Assembly: GCF_030269925.1 (NCBI RefSeq)
Contig: NC_085128.1
Coordinates: forward strand, 9,488,501-9,552,500
Reading direction: 5' to 3'
DNA from: Bombyx mori
Taxonomy: Eukaryota > Arthropoda > Insecta > Lepidoptera > Bombycidae
DNA: 64,000 nucleotides
In this document: positions 49,411-59,149 of the stretch, in pieces
Layout of the letters: each line of letters begins with the position of its first letter
Position numbering within the stretch: position 1 is the stretch's first letter
Program-made: the position numbers and the translations under genes
The notes under the pieces: generated by a model
Seen by the model: the letters and a program-made list of their open reading frames with translations, nothing else
Told to the model about the DNA's origin: nothing
The model's database searches: none

Positions 49411-52400
49411 ATTGAAAGTTTACTGGTGGCCCGAAGGCCTTTCCAGTTTCACCAGGACAGGTGGGCGAGCAAAGGCTCAGCCAAGAGGGGTGGGATTTGC
49501 TAACAACTGCCCGAGCGCCTCCGAAGGAGACCTAACAACTCAAGAGCAATTGTTTCGCGAATGAATCTACTACCGGATCGGAATCGCGACCCGCTGAGAA
49601 GATCCGGCGAGAAACTCAGCGGGCTGATGCATGGGTTAGGTTGCACGTCGACCTCTTTGTCGAGTTCGACGAGTACGGTTACCGGGGTCCCTAAGCCTGC
49701 CCCTAGTATTAGAGCTGAAGGCATCTAATGCAAAGGTTATTGGATCTGATGGATCCGTAAGGACGTGTCTAGGGCGTCGACGGTGACTGGCTCCTGCATG
49801 ATCAGGATTCGGGGAGTAGTCAGCGGCGGCAACGATAAGGCGATTATCATGACGCATAGCCTTATCGAAGTATCGTTCCGACGCTGACTTCATGTATTTC
49901 CGAATTGATTCGAGGCCCAGGTCGTCGTGTAGGTCAACGTTCCTCACGAACCACGGAGCCCCGACAGCTAACCTGCAAAAGCGGGATTGTAGGGATTGGA
50001 GGGTGTCTATGTGTGTGCGGGCCGCGTGAGCGAACACCACACTCGCGTAAGTCATGACGGGCCTTATGCAAGTTTTGTAAAGTGTCACCTTGTTCCGAAG
50101 GGACATTTTACTCCGCTTACAGATCATGGGGTAGAGTCTACCGAGAATAAACGCGGCACGGTCACGGACTGATTTTATATGCGGGCGGAATGTCATCGAT
50201 GCATCCAGGGTAACGCCCAGGTACTTGACCTTCCTGGCCCAGGGTATGGGTTGTCTAAAGAGAGTAATCGGGGGTGTGAGATTCCTCCTCCTAATCCGGG
50301 AGGAAATCCGTGTGGAGCTTCCCCTCTGAAATAGCACCGCAGTACTTTTCGCTGGGTTGATGTCTATGCGCCATTTTCGGAACCACTGTCCTAGGGCTAG
50401 GGCTGCGCTCTGAAGCTTCTTCGCGATTAGGGACTTATTTCTACTAGAATAGTAAACAGTCGTGTCGTCGGCGAATAAAGCTAAATGGGTCGGCGGCGAC
50501 CGGGGAATATCGTTGACGAATAAGCTAAATAGGAGGGGTGAGAGGACAGAGCCTTGCGGGACTCCAGCTGTGAGAGGTCGTGGGGAGGAGCGGGTTCCCT
50601 CGACTCGATATCGAAAAGAGCGGTTCGACAAGAAGTCCCGTATGATGAGCACGAGACTATCCGGCACGCCCATGTTGAATAGTTTGAAAATCAAACCATT
50701 GTGCCAGACTTTGTCGAACGCTTTTGCGACGTCGAAGAAGAGAGCTCCCGTGTATAACGGTTTTGGTCGATTAAGCCCCACAAGAATGTGCTCCGTGAGG
50801 CGGTGCACCTGTTGAACGCATGAGTGATTTGTACGGAATCCGAATTGTTCATCGATAAGAATGCCCTTGGATGAGACGAAGTCTCTGAGGCGTTTGTAGA
50901 GCAGACGCTCATACAGTTTGCCTAGAGACATGAGGAGGCTAATCGGGCGGTAGCTCGTCGGATGATTTTTTGGTTTACCGGGTTTATGTATGCCGATAAC
51001 GTCCGCTTCTTTCCACACCGCGGGAAAGATACAGTTCGCCATAGCGGCATTGAAAATAGATGCCAACATCACGATGAGTTGGACGGGTAGAAGTTTAATA
51101 ACGCGGTTGGATATACCGTCGGAACCGGGAGCCTTGCGAGGACGTAGGTCTTTGATCAAGTCTTTAACTTCCATCGGGGTGACGGGTGGTAACGCATCAG
51201 AGGGTGGCAAGGAGGCTCTGCGTTCTACCTCACTGTCTACTAATTCTACATGAACAGGGTCCACGGATTGAGTGCTGGGCGTGCACTGGGTTTGCAATGT
51301 ATCGGCCAGCAGCTCTGCTTTTTCGTCATCATCGAACGCCGCGAGTCGGCCTGAGGGGCCTACGAGGGGGGGCATAGTTACTACCGTATCCGATTTGAGA
51401 GTACGAGCTAAGCGGTAGTAAGACCTTTGAGAGGGCGCGAGTCCTTCTAAGAACCAGACCATCTGGCATCTCGGACTTCGGTGATGCGAGACTTTACGTC
51501 GCGTTGTAGGGCACGCATTCGAATACGATTTTCCGCGGTAGGATACCTATCGTACGCACGGATCGAGGCGTTCTTAGCTCTAAGGAGTTCCCTAATATCG
51601 TCAGGCAATTTGAAGCGGTGAAGGAAATCCTCCGCTACAACTTGCTTCGATGACCTATCTAATGTCGAGGTGATGTGTGACGTTACGATGTCTATGGCTT
51701 CAGCGGTATCCTGAGGAGACGGGATAGAGTCCGGACTAAACGGAAGCGATGGTGGATCAGATTCAGCCAGGCTGATGCCCAGCGTGTGCCAATCCACCAC
51801 AGTCCTCGTGACGGGAACGGAATCGGGAGCGCGACCGAGCTTCATAACGACGGGACGGTGGTCTGAATCTAACTCTGAAACTACTTCGATCGAGTGTAAG
51901 CGCAGAGTTACGTTTTTTAATAACGCTATGTCGAGTATATCCGGGCGATGCGCGATATTTAGCGGGTAGTGAGTCGGGGTTAGCGGAGCGACGATATCGA
52001 AGGCGAGATCATCGACTAACGCGTCAAGCCGCCTGCCATTCGGGGTTGTGGTGTGTGAGTTCCACCTGATGTGTTTACAATTTAGGTCGCCCGCAAGAAT
52101 GACAGAGCTCCCCATACCGAGCAGCGCCTCGATATCACTGCTTAGAACGATCTTATCCGGTGGAAGATAAACGGACGCGATAACGATCGGCGCGTGTCCC
52201 GTCAGTGAGATTCGGCACACTGATGCTTCGATATTAGCGAGCGCGGGAGGATCGAGCGGGACGCAATGCAGGGCTCTTCTATAGTAAATGACGGTACCAC
52301 CACCACGGGCAGAGAGCCTGTCGTTCCTGACCATGTTATAGTTCGCGATTTTAGGGTCACGGCGCGCGGGCTTAAGTAGGGTCTCCTGCACTAAAAAGAT

Positions 52401-55400
52401 ATCAATTTGGTGGTCACGCAAAAAGTCAGAAACCTGATCACGTTGATTTGCGAGACCGTAAGCGTTAAAAAATCCTATCGTTACGGATAGGGGCTTTATT
52501 CTACTTATATACGCCATTGATTACCGGCGGAGTGAGGGGAGGACGTACGTATTTAATGACGCGTATACGTCGGCGTATTCCTGCACAACGGCGATAAAGT
52601 GTTGTGCAGTGGAGGCAGCGCGAATGGCGTCGCCCAAAGCGTTAACGCGCTCAAAGTTGATCGACTGAAAGAAGTCGATCGCTAAAGCGAGATTGTCGGA
52701 CGCGGTCGGAGGGCAAGTCGCGGGAGAGGGACGAGTCGCGGGGGCGGGACGAATCGCGGAGGAGGGAGTTGTAGCCGTGTTCGTGTACGGCAGCGGTTTT
52801 GCCCAGGCCGAGACACTGGGCACCGCCGCCGGAACGAACGCTGGCTTAGCCTGCGACGCAGAGGGTGCCGAGGCTTTGATGTCTGGGCCGGAAGCTCGGA
52901 GGCGGTTTTGGCGGGCGACGCGGCGATTTATTTTAGGGGCTCGGGGGCAACCACGGTAATTCGCGGGGTGACCCTGTGTTCGACACAGGACGCAGCTAGG
53001 CGGTTCCGTCGCGGTTTTTTGGTCGCGAGCGCAGAGGGCCGTGGCGTGATCGCCCAAACACTTAACACATCGGGGGCGCGCGTGACAGTTACGGGAAGAG
53101 TGCCCGTACAATTGACAGTTATGGCACTGGCTAGGAGTGCCTTTTTTATGGGGGGCTTCGACAGCGATACCAGAGAGCCTACAGACGGTCTGCGTGTTAA
53201 AGATTTTCTTACCCTCGGGGGTAGGCTGGAGAGCGACTAGAACCATATTATATGGCTCCCTACCGCGACCGGTGTGCATACGGTGCACAGAATTCACTGG
53301 TAGGCCTTGTTCTAACAGGTCGGCTTTTACGAGCTCTACATCTAACTCTTTAGGGATTCCGCGTATTACAACGCGGAGTTCGCGCTCCTCCTGGAGCGTA
53401 TACGTATGGAAACTTATACGCTCCTTACGGAGGTAAGAAGAGAGGGCCCTATGGTCGTCGGGTGTTTGAACCTTAATTTGAATGCCGTTCGCGAGGTTAC
53501 GGGCATTCGTGAAATTTATATTTTTGGCCTTAAGGGCCAGGCAAACTCGATCCCAAGCTGCCTTCTCCTGAAGGATAACCGGGGGAGGGGTCTGGGTTTT
53601 ATTTTGTGCCACCGGACGCGGCGACGGAGTGGCACGGGCTGGGGGCGCAACGGGAGTCTGAGGGCGGGGGCGCGACGCGTTCACGGCTTTGCTAATTTTA
53701 GCGGCCGCGGGAGCTCGAGACTCCGCGGCACGCTTCTTACCCTTCTGTACCAGGGTGAATCCATCCGTCGATGAGGCGGGGGCGAGGTCGACCTCCATGT
53801 CCGAGTCAGAGTCGGAGCACGAGGAGGCGGGTGCAGGCGACCTACGAGCAAGTGTAGGTGTTTTAGAGGGCGCGACGGAGGCCGCGGATGATCGCTCAGC
53901 TGAAACGATGGTCACGGCGGACGACGCAGCAGCTTTTCTCGCCAGTATAGGCGACACGGGAGCGGCAGGCACGACAGAGGCTGCGGTGCTCAATGCAGAA
54001 GCTCTGCACGCAGGTACAGGCGACGCAGGAGCAGCGAGCGCGGCGGAGTCCTCGAGAGGGCTCGCAGTGTGATTGGCCTTGAAGGCCAAAAACTCCGAGG
54101 CGAGCTGTGGGTGGCGAAGTCGGAGGAATTCCGCGAATACAGCGTCCATGATCGCTGAGTACCCAGGTGGGGCGGCCCCGGGTCTTGAAAACACTCGCCT
54201 TGCGGCGAGGCCCCAACTTCTCGGACCTGAGCGGTTCTATTGAACACAGGTGGCAATGCGGCGCGATTACTACAGGACAAAGAAAAAGCACAACAAAACA
54301 GAAATTACGAAAAGAAACAAAACAAATAAATACTTGCAGGAAACCACTTTGTCGGCAGATGTACCACGAACACAGAAACAACAAAAGGAAACAAAACAAA
54401 TAAAAACTTCCAGAAAGAGCACTTAGTCGGCAGATGTACCACAAACACAGGCCGCGCGAACAATGGCCGGGCTAACAAAAGCCGGGCGAACAAAGACCGG
54501 GCGATCGAGTCGACGATGAGCACGTCCGCACGTGACGGGTGCCTCTATCGGAATGACCTAAGTTCTCTGGTATCGACCCCAGTATGCGAAACCCCTGGCC
54601 TATTTAAACAAATGTTAGACGAGGATGTAAAGGTTGAGCTAATATCAATATATCAGGTGGATAAAGTTGCAAACACCCCCAAGTTTGTTTACGAACAATA
54701 AAAAAGTATCAAGGAACTATCGTTTCTCTTTTTGATATCAGAAGAGTTTGTTACTTAATTAAATGTAAATAATACACATATTATCTATATTTTAATTTAT
54801 CTCGTTTTTTGTTTGTTTGTTTAAACGCTTCGCTAAAGGCTAAACTTTTGCTGACCTTTTTTGAGCTTTTAAAACTTATAATTGGCACGCAAAACAAAGT
54901 TATTCTCGGAATACTCATAATGTTTTTACCAAATTCATCGTTTTCAAATTCACTCAAAGAAAAACAGTTCATTCAAAAATATTTAGCTGTACGCCTGTAA
55001 TACAAGTAATCCTGTCATTATCGATATTTATAAATGACGGATCTATCAAAATCTTAAACTCGTTTGCCTAAATTCTGCTATAAATATAACAATTATGGAT
55101 AAATCTAAAAATATAACTAAAACATAAAATCGTAACGGGGTCGATTATTAATTCGACCAAACATTTACTCTAAGATTCCCAAAATAAAACCCTTAATTGA
55201 GTCGACTATTATCAAAGCCGGCAATGTGACTTTTGGACAATTATTGGTAAATCAGAAAAACGAATTATTGACTTTGTATTCCATTGGCAGTCACAAAACT
55301 CTTCTGATCGACATCTTAGATAAATAACAGGTTAAGTATTAACCTTTATTTAATGCAGGTTTTGAACCGTATTCTTTGAAGGAGACGATTATATTCAAAT

Positions 55401-58346
55401 CAATCTGAATTGACACATCAATAACATTTTTTTGTCCAAATGCACAGATTGCCACCTTTGATAATAGACGACTCAATTAATTGATACTCAATAACCGAAT
55501 GCTATTTAATTTATATGAATAGAATCTATCAATTTCTCAAATTTAGTAAATTCAATAGTATATTTCATTTGAATTAATAAAAACTAAAAGCTAGTTATTT
55601 TTTTATGTCTGTTCAACAACGAAAATCATTTTCACGAGTTTTATCGCACACGTAAAACTGTTTTAATGATTTGCCGCATAAAATTGACTACTTCAACTAT
55701 TGTGCCGGCTCTCAAATTCCGCAGACAAGTACCAATATCTCTAATGAAATACATCTGAACTTAAATTTTAATGATATTCACGAATACACAATAATGGTAT
55801 AACATCGTGTAATAAAAATAAAATCGCAAAATATAATTTTTATAACTAAGTAATATGAGCCGAGACGGTGTTCGCGTTGTGATATCTATGGGCTCCGGGA
55901 ACCAATTAACATTGGTTGAGATGTAGACGCGTTCGCCCGTACATGTAAAAAAAATATTAAAGAACATCGCCCATAGGCACTAGATATTCTGAATCCCACC
56001 GCACACTTTGAGGAGGAACTCTCTTTTGCGTGGAACAAGGGCTACCCAATAACATTAATCAACTTAGGTTCAGCTACACGGGAAAGATGCGCGCTCTTGA
56101 ACTTCGCCAGAAAAAATTGTGGGCTATCGTTAATCTTAATATATATAATTCTTCTGTCCGTGTGTGTGTTAGTGAACTCCTTCTAAATGGTTGGACCGAT
56201 TTTGATAAAAGAATTCGAGAATGGCTCAGATTTACAATTCGGTATTGTAATAACAATTTTATTCAAAACGATTCACATTAACTTATTCAAAAAAGTTTGT
56301 AAACGTCTGTCGTTAGTACTATTTAAATATATTAATAACTCAATACTTTGACATACGTATCCCACAGAACTGAAACTTAAATTGATATAAATGCAAGAAC
56401 GATGCAATAAATTCAACTATCGAACTAAAATTGAAGTGCCCATAACATTGTATCCACGAAAAGAAATAATTTCAAGTCTTGTTCCGCCCGTTTTCGCAAG
56501 GAGGTTTAGACTTCATCGATATTTAACCCAGTTTCTTCCATTTATAGCTACTTTAACTGCTACACAGCCATGTTAGACAACAATTAGGTCAACGGAATGG
56601 GGTTGGTAATGCCAAAGAGCTTTGTGATGAACGGCTTCGGAAAACTCAATGTAATTTACTTAAATGCAAAAATTTGCGTTTTTTAAGTCAGATATTAATT
56701 TTTCGCGACATTTGTTCGTATTACTTTTGTTCCTAATATCGAATTTTCACAAAGAATTCAGAATTGAATTAATTTAAAGTGGGAGGATTAGAACATATTG
56801 TGAGCCCGCAATTAGTATTATTTAGTTCAGATGTGATGGTAGGACAGCCATTTAACAACACACTTGGAACTTCGCCCCAGGCGGCTATTATATTGTTGTG
56901 TCTATGGACTAAACACCAGTTGGGACGTGAGTTGTTTCTTCAATCTAGTGCAATAAAAAAAGAAAAAAAAGGTTTGAAAATTAATTAGGGAACACAAGTA
57001 TGAGAATCAATCATTCTGCTACCGTGTCCCGCTTCCTCTGTAGTCCGCGGTCATATCATTAGAACTAAACTGTGCAGCCGTAAGGTGTTATGATAAACTC
57101 ACTCGCCTATATACGTAGCGCCGTCGGTCTATTCCGGGCGCAAACCACACGGATTGGATTATTTAATTGTCAACAAAATATATAAATGTTAATAGTAACT
57201 GGTGGTAGAACCTTTTGTGAGTGCGCACGGGTAGGTACCACCGCTCTGCTTATTTCTGCCGTGAAGCAGTAATGCGTTTCGGTTTGAAGAGTGGGGCAGC
57301 CGTTGAAACCATACTGAGACCTTAGAATTCATATCTCGAGGTGGGTGACGGCATTTACGTTGTAGATGTCTATGGGCTCCAGTAACCACTTAACACCAGG
57401 TGGGCTGTGAGCTAGTCCACCAATGTAAGCAGTAAAAATAATAAAAATAAAGGCTTTCATTTGTTCTCCAGGTATCTATAGTAGCGGCTTCATCCTGCCG
57501 CTACGTGTACTGGCAAAGGAGTTCCCTCGAATATCTATTCGTGAAAGAGCCGTACTTAGCCTGCGTTGTTACCACGCTCATAGCACGGGACATCACCACG
57601 AAACTGTATGCTATGAACAATAAGATTGTGACGGAAAGAGGATCACATCTAGACATTAGGCTGCCGAGCATCTCTCACGCTTTGGCCCGAAGTCCGAGGA
57701 AACTGCGTTCTGTCAGCAACCCGCCGCCACCGACTACTGTACAGCCCGTTCCGCCAGAGAAAAGACCAAGTAAACAAATAATCATACATGTTACAGAAAA
57801 ACACGAGTACTTGCCAAAATAAAAAATGCCTAAATTTAATGTTTACCACAAGTTTTTTTTTTTTTTATTGCTTAGATGGGTGGACGAGCTCAAAGCCCAC
57901 CTGGTGTTAAGTGGTTACTGGAGCCCATAGACATCTACAACGTAAATGCGCCACCCACCTTGAGATATAAGTTCTAAGGTCTCAGTATAGTTACAATGGC
58001 TGCCTTACCCTTCAAACCGAAACGCATAACTGCTTCACGGCAGAAATAGGCAGGGTGGTAGTACCTACCCGCGCGGACTCACAAGAGGTCCTACCACCAG
58101 TAAAATATTTATTCTCGTCAACCAGGTTGCTGGACCCGGGAGGTCGAGGCTCCAGAAACCTTGAAACGAAACTGCGTTCAAGGAATAACGTATACCGATG
58201 GTGATGAAGAGCTGATGCCGCTTGCTGCTCATGAAGCGAAGGTGGCTTCTTTAGACGACCTGTCTGTAGCGGACAGCTGCCCCGACACCTCGTCTAAGTA
58301 CCATAGCTGCGAAGCTGTTGAAACAGATGATGAATTAAGACATTAA
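37545..58346 (+). CDS. bves: Popeye-domain membrane protein (Bves/POPDC)
   Basis: Exons 37545-37671, 38252-38310, 38388-38472, 40808-40989, 43362-43493, 44751-44858, 57472-57769, 58126-58346; 403 residues, all phases agree. An N-terminal region with a NGS glycosylation site is followed by three membrane spans (about 63-140). The cytoplasmic Popeye domain then begins (FEPFKVSRLQFKRM, LTKTDRLGLLLSGK). The cAMP-binding motif reads FLDSPEF (DSPEF at 215-219) where most family members have Trp last. Popeye proteins bind cAMP and act in muscle and cell-contact membrane trafficking and excitability. The C-tail is Ser/Pro-rich, then acidic. Intron 44859-57471 is 12.6 kb and filled with retrotransposons. 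Reading through the donor at 57770 gives a second end stopping at 57822. Confidence 0.9.
38635..39005 (+). mobile_element. Jockey-clade LINE 3' end fragment
   Basis: Forward tail including GTCATCTCGGATCCTCCCGA and CCACTGAGTTTCTCGCCGGA and ending in an A-rich tract. Confidence 0.78.
39390..39720. mobile_element. LINE fragments, mixed orientation
   Basis: 39390-39560 looks like a reversed LINE piece (TTCTTCTTCTCCTTCGTCGC). 39605-39700 encodes a forward scrap reading LLKYFGHVARRNPDNLEKL, the C-terminal signature of a LINE polymerase ORF. No intact frame. Confidence 0.45.
40300..40556 (+). mobile_element. LINE 3' end fragment
   Basis: The translation contains SRLKWYEHVMWRD, like the end of a LINE polymerase ORF; the tail ends AATAAAGAAGAAGAAG. 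Clade not determined. Confidence 0.5.
41211..42569. mobile_element. 1359-bp non-autonomous DNA transposon, 6-bp TSD
   Basis: Inverted ends of about 27 bases start CCACGGAATAGATAAATAAG at 41211 and end in the complement at 42569. TTGTAA is duplicated at 41205-41210 and 42570-42575, and the uninterrupted Bm1 sequence confirms the empty site. Inside are a perfect 26-base hairpin (41379-41437) and a GT-rich stretch (42345-42480), but no convincing ORF. A 6-bp duplication excludes Tc1/mariner, piggyBac and hAT; superfamily unknown. Confidence 0.8.
41379..41437. repeat. perfect 26-bp inverted repeat
   Basis: Arms 41379-41404 and 41412-41437, exact complements, with a 7-base loop AAGTATA. Lies within the 1359-bp element. 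Confidence 0.9.
44459..44660. repeat. degenerate ~31-bp tandem array ending in a hairpin
   Basis: A motif like CTACACCTAATTTTAGCC recurs six times about 29-32 bases apart (about 44459, 44482, 44514, 44543, 44575, 44605). The last copy is followed by its reverse complement, so CGAAGTGCGGCTACACCTA pairs with TAGGTGTAGTCGCACTTCG around a GCCGGC centre. In a bves intron. Confidence 0.7.
45237..45618 (-). mobile_element. Bm1 SINE with internal deletion
   Basis: Reverse copy from ATTGCTTAGATGTGTGAACG to the tRNA-like head; about 70 bases are missing after ACCCCACCCTTCA. Confidence 0.87.
45882..45893. repeat. target-site repeat 1, GAGGTAGGTACC
   Basis: First of three identical 12-bp copies bounding the R1-clade insertions; the others are at 48076-48087 and 49352-49363. 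Confidence 0.9.
45894..48075 (-). mobile_element. R1-clade LINE, 5' truncated, copy 1
   Basis: Reverse element: poly(A) tail (45894-45914 as T), GC-rich 3' UTR, and an open frame 46429-48066 for the C-terminal two-thirds of ORF2. That frame encodes reverse transcriptase with GVPQGSVLGP and CYADDTLVV, thumb region, and a C-terminal CHHC zinc motif (CHHCADRDEEDTAEHTLARC). Endonuclease and ORF1 are missing. Flanked by GAGGTAGGTACC on both sides. Far more GC-rich than the host introns. Confidence 0.9.
46429..48066 (-). pseudogene. truncated R1-clade ORF2 (reverse transcriptase)
   Basis: 545 codons open to the 5' truncation point, so recent. Reverse transcriptase palm motifs and the R1-type end rich in Arg after SQKEAAERERE are visible. 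Cannot encode a working element because the endonuclease half is absent. Confidence 0.88.
48088..49351 (-). mobile_element. R1-clade LINE, 5' truncated, copy 2
   Basis: Same element as copy 1 with only scattered single-base differences, truncated further (inside the polymerase thumb region; open frame 48636-49289). Poly(T) at 48088-48121. Its 5' junction carries a 9-base templated inversion (49343-49351). Confidence 0.9.
49636..52517 (-). pseudogene. Jockey ORF2 (endonuclease and reverse transcriptase), one frameshift
   Basis: Two overlapping frames. 52517-51447 encodes the apurinic-type endonuclease (QETLLK, AGDLNCKHIRWNS, SDHRPV). 51462-49636 encodes the connector and reverse transcriptase (GVPQGSVLSPLLF, FADDTTVYY). 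The frame changes at about 51447-51462 by what looks like one lost base, so this copy cannot make a fused polyprotein. Confidence 0.85.
52521..54194 (-). CDS. Jockey ORF1 (Gag-like nucleic-acid-binding protein)
   Basis: 557 residues. Ala/Pro/Ser-rich N-terminal half, then an RNA-recognition-like region, then three Cys-His zinc knuckles: CHNCQLYGHSSRNCH, CVKCLGDHATALC and CVLCRTQGHPANYRGC, the last with the ANYRGCP signature of Jockey-type Gag. Binds element RNA. Stop at 52521, three bases before the ORF2 ATG. Confidence 0.85.
   Translation of the reverse strand: MFSRPGAAPPGYSAIMDAVFAEFLRLRHPQLASEFLAFKANHTASPLEDSAALAAPASPVPACRASALSTAASVVPAAPVSPILARKAAASSAVTIVSAERSSAASVAPSKTPTLARRSPAPASSCSDSDSDMEVDLAPASSTDGFTLVQKGKKRAAESRAPAAAKISKAVNASRPRPQTPVAPPARATPSPRPVAQNKTQTPPPVILQEKAAWDRVCLALKAKNINFTNARNLANGIQIKVQTPDDHRALSSYLRKERISFHTYTLQEERELRVVIRGIPKELDVELVKADLLEQGLPVNSVHRMHTGRGREPYNMVLVALQPTPEGKKIFNTQTVCRLSGIAVEAPHKKGTPSQCHNCQLYGHSSRNCHARPRCVKCLGDHATALCARDQKTATEPPSCVLCRTQGHPANYRGCPRAPKINRRVARQNRLRASGPDIKASAPSASQAKPAFVPAAVPSVSAWAKPLPYTNTATTPSSAIRPAPATRPSPATCPPTASDNLALAIDFFQSINFERVNALGDAIRAASTAQHFIAVVQEYADVYASLNTYVLPSLRR
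54195..54510 (-). repeat. Jockey 5' UTR with tandem repeats
   Basis: Two copies of a ~76-base unit (54312 and 54388 on), each ending GTCGGCAGATGTACCAC, then three ~16-base units at about 54455-54505 (GGCCGGGC, AGCCGGGC, GACCGGGC). Likely internal promoter region. Confidence 0.6.
55718..55955 (+). mobile_element. ancient Bm1 SINE
   Basis: Diverged forward copy: AAGTACCAATATCTCTAATG, AACATCGTGTAATAAAAATA, GATATCTATGGGCTCCGGGA. Confidence 0.65.
56120..56285 (+). mobile_element. Helitron-like 5' fragment
   Basis: AATATATATAATTCTTCTGT followed by GAACTCCTTCTAAATGGTTGG, a common start of lepidopteran Helitron derivatives; 3' end not found. Confidence 0.45.
57197..57450 (+). mobile_element. Bm1 SINE (5' truncated)
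   Basis: Forward copy ending just 20 bases before bves exon 7; the exon's pyrimidine tract lies immediately after the A-rich tail. Confidence 0.87.
57770..57822 (+). CDS. bves: alternative bves C-terminus (intron retained)
   Basis: If the 57770 donor is not used, exon 7 runs on for 17 codons (SKQIIIHVTEKHEYLPK with the split Ser) to TAA at 57820-57822, overlapping an AATAAA word. The spliced form instead adds 73 residues from 58126. Which is used is unknown; the intron between is only 356 bases and mostly Bm1. Confidence 0.45.
57851..58103 (-). mobile_element. Bm1 SINE (5' truncated)
   Basis: Reverse copy making up most of the 356-base intron between the last two bves exons. Confidence 0.9.
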
Positions 58347-58380
58347 GCTTATCGCGATGCTTTATAATTTTCATATAAAT

Positions 58381-58386
58381 AATAAA
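58381..58386 (+). promoter_or_regulatory. bves polyadenylation signal
   Basis: AATAAA 35 bases after the bves stop; more AATAAA words occur in the duplicated block that follows. Confidence 0.6.
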
Positions 58387-58389
58387 GGT

Positions 58390-58608
58390 TTTGTTTTATT
58401 CCAAACGAGGCTTGCAAAATAAATAGTATAAGTGCATTGTTGATTTTTATTTCAATTAACTTACAACAATTCAAATATTATATGATGTGAAGAGTTTGTT
58501 TTATTTCAAACGAGGCTTGCAAAATAAATAGTATAAATACATTGTTGATTTTTATTTGAATTAAGTACCATAATTAACTTACAACAATTGAAATATTATA
58601 TGACGTGA
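58390..58608. repeat. imperfect tandem duplication, ~105-bp unit
   Basis: Unit 1 58390-58494 and unit 2 58495-58608 share CGAGGCTTGCAAAATAAATA and TTAACTTACAACAATT. Unit 2 has an extra ~12 bases (GTACCATAAT region). Confidence 0.85.
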
Positions 58609-58895
58609 GCGGACATCGTTAGTTATAAGTGAAAATAATTACGCGGATACATAATTTATAAAATTTTCCACAAAGCAACGAACATTAATAAATTACATTG
58701 AAAATTTGAAAAAGTATAATTAAACTGCGATAACAAGTTTGCTTTAGATTTATGTTTTTATACATATAGATGATTTGCAAATAGTTTTCTGTATCTAACG
58801 TCTCTCTAATCTCAAAGTCGTCAAGAAAGATAAAATAGTTAATTTATAAAAAAATTAAGGCAAATAAGTAAGTAACTAGATAAAAGCAGAAAACA

Positions 58896-59149
58896 AAAGT
58901 CGTCGCGGCCTAAAGGATAAGACATCCGGTGCATTCGTATCTAGTGATGCACCGGTGTTCGACTCCCGCAGACGGGTACCAATTTTTCTAATTTTTCTAA
59001 TGAAATACGTACTAAGCAAATGTTGACGATTGACTTCCACGGGAAAGGAATGTAGGTGGCGGCGTTTACGTTGTAGATGTCTATGGGTTCCGGTAACCAC
59101 TTAACACCAGGTGGGCTGTGAGCTCGTTCACACATGTGTGCAAAAAAAA
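58896..59149 (+). mobile_element. Bm1 SINE with internal deletion
   Basis: Complete tRNA-like head (AAAGGATAAGACATCCGGTG, B-box-like GTTCGACTCCC), then a jump from GGAAAGGAATG to the 3' tail; about 200 bases lost. Confidence 0.87.

Larger units (their letters stand above)
49372..54555 (-). mobile_element. near-full-length Jockey-clade LINE
   Basis: 5184 bp, flanked by ACCTAAGTTCT at 49361-49371 and 54556-54566. Poly(A) (as T) to 49407; 3' UTR includes the CACTGAG-type block seen in the scattered fragments; ORF2 and ORF1 as listed; 5' UTR from about 54195 with short tandem repeats. Likely full length at the 5' end because repeat and UTR structure are present. Confidence 0.9.
54567..57190. other. 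rest of bves intron 6
   Basis: AT-rich, with an old Bm1 (55718-55955), a Helitron 5' fragment (56120-56285) and a possible Bm1 relic (56799-56975). The remainder shows no recognised feature. Confidence 0.45.

Noticed and set aside
52693..54072. Forward frames across Jockey ORF1
   Set aside because: Antisense to a Gag frame with three zinc knuckles; no domains of their own.
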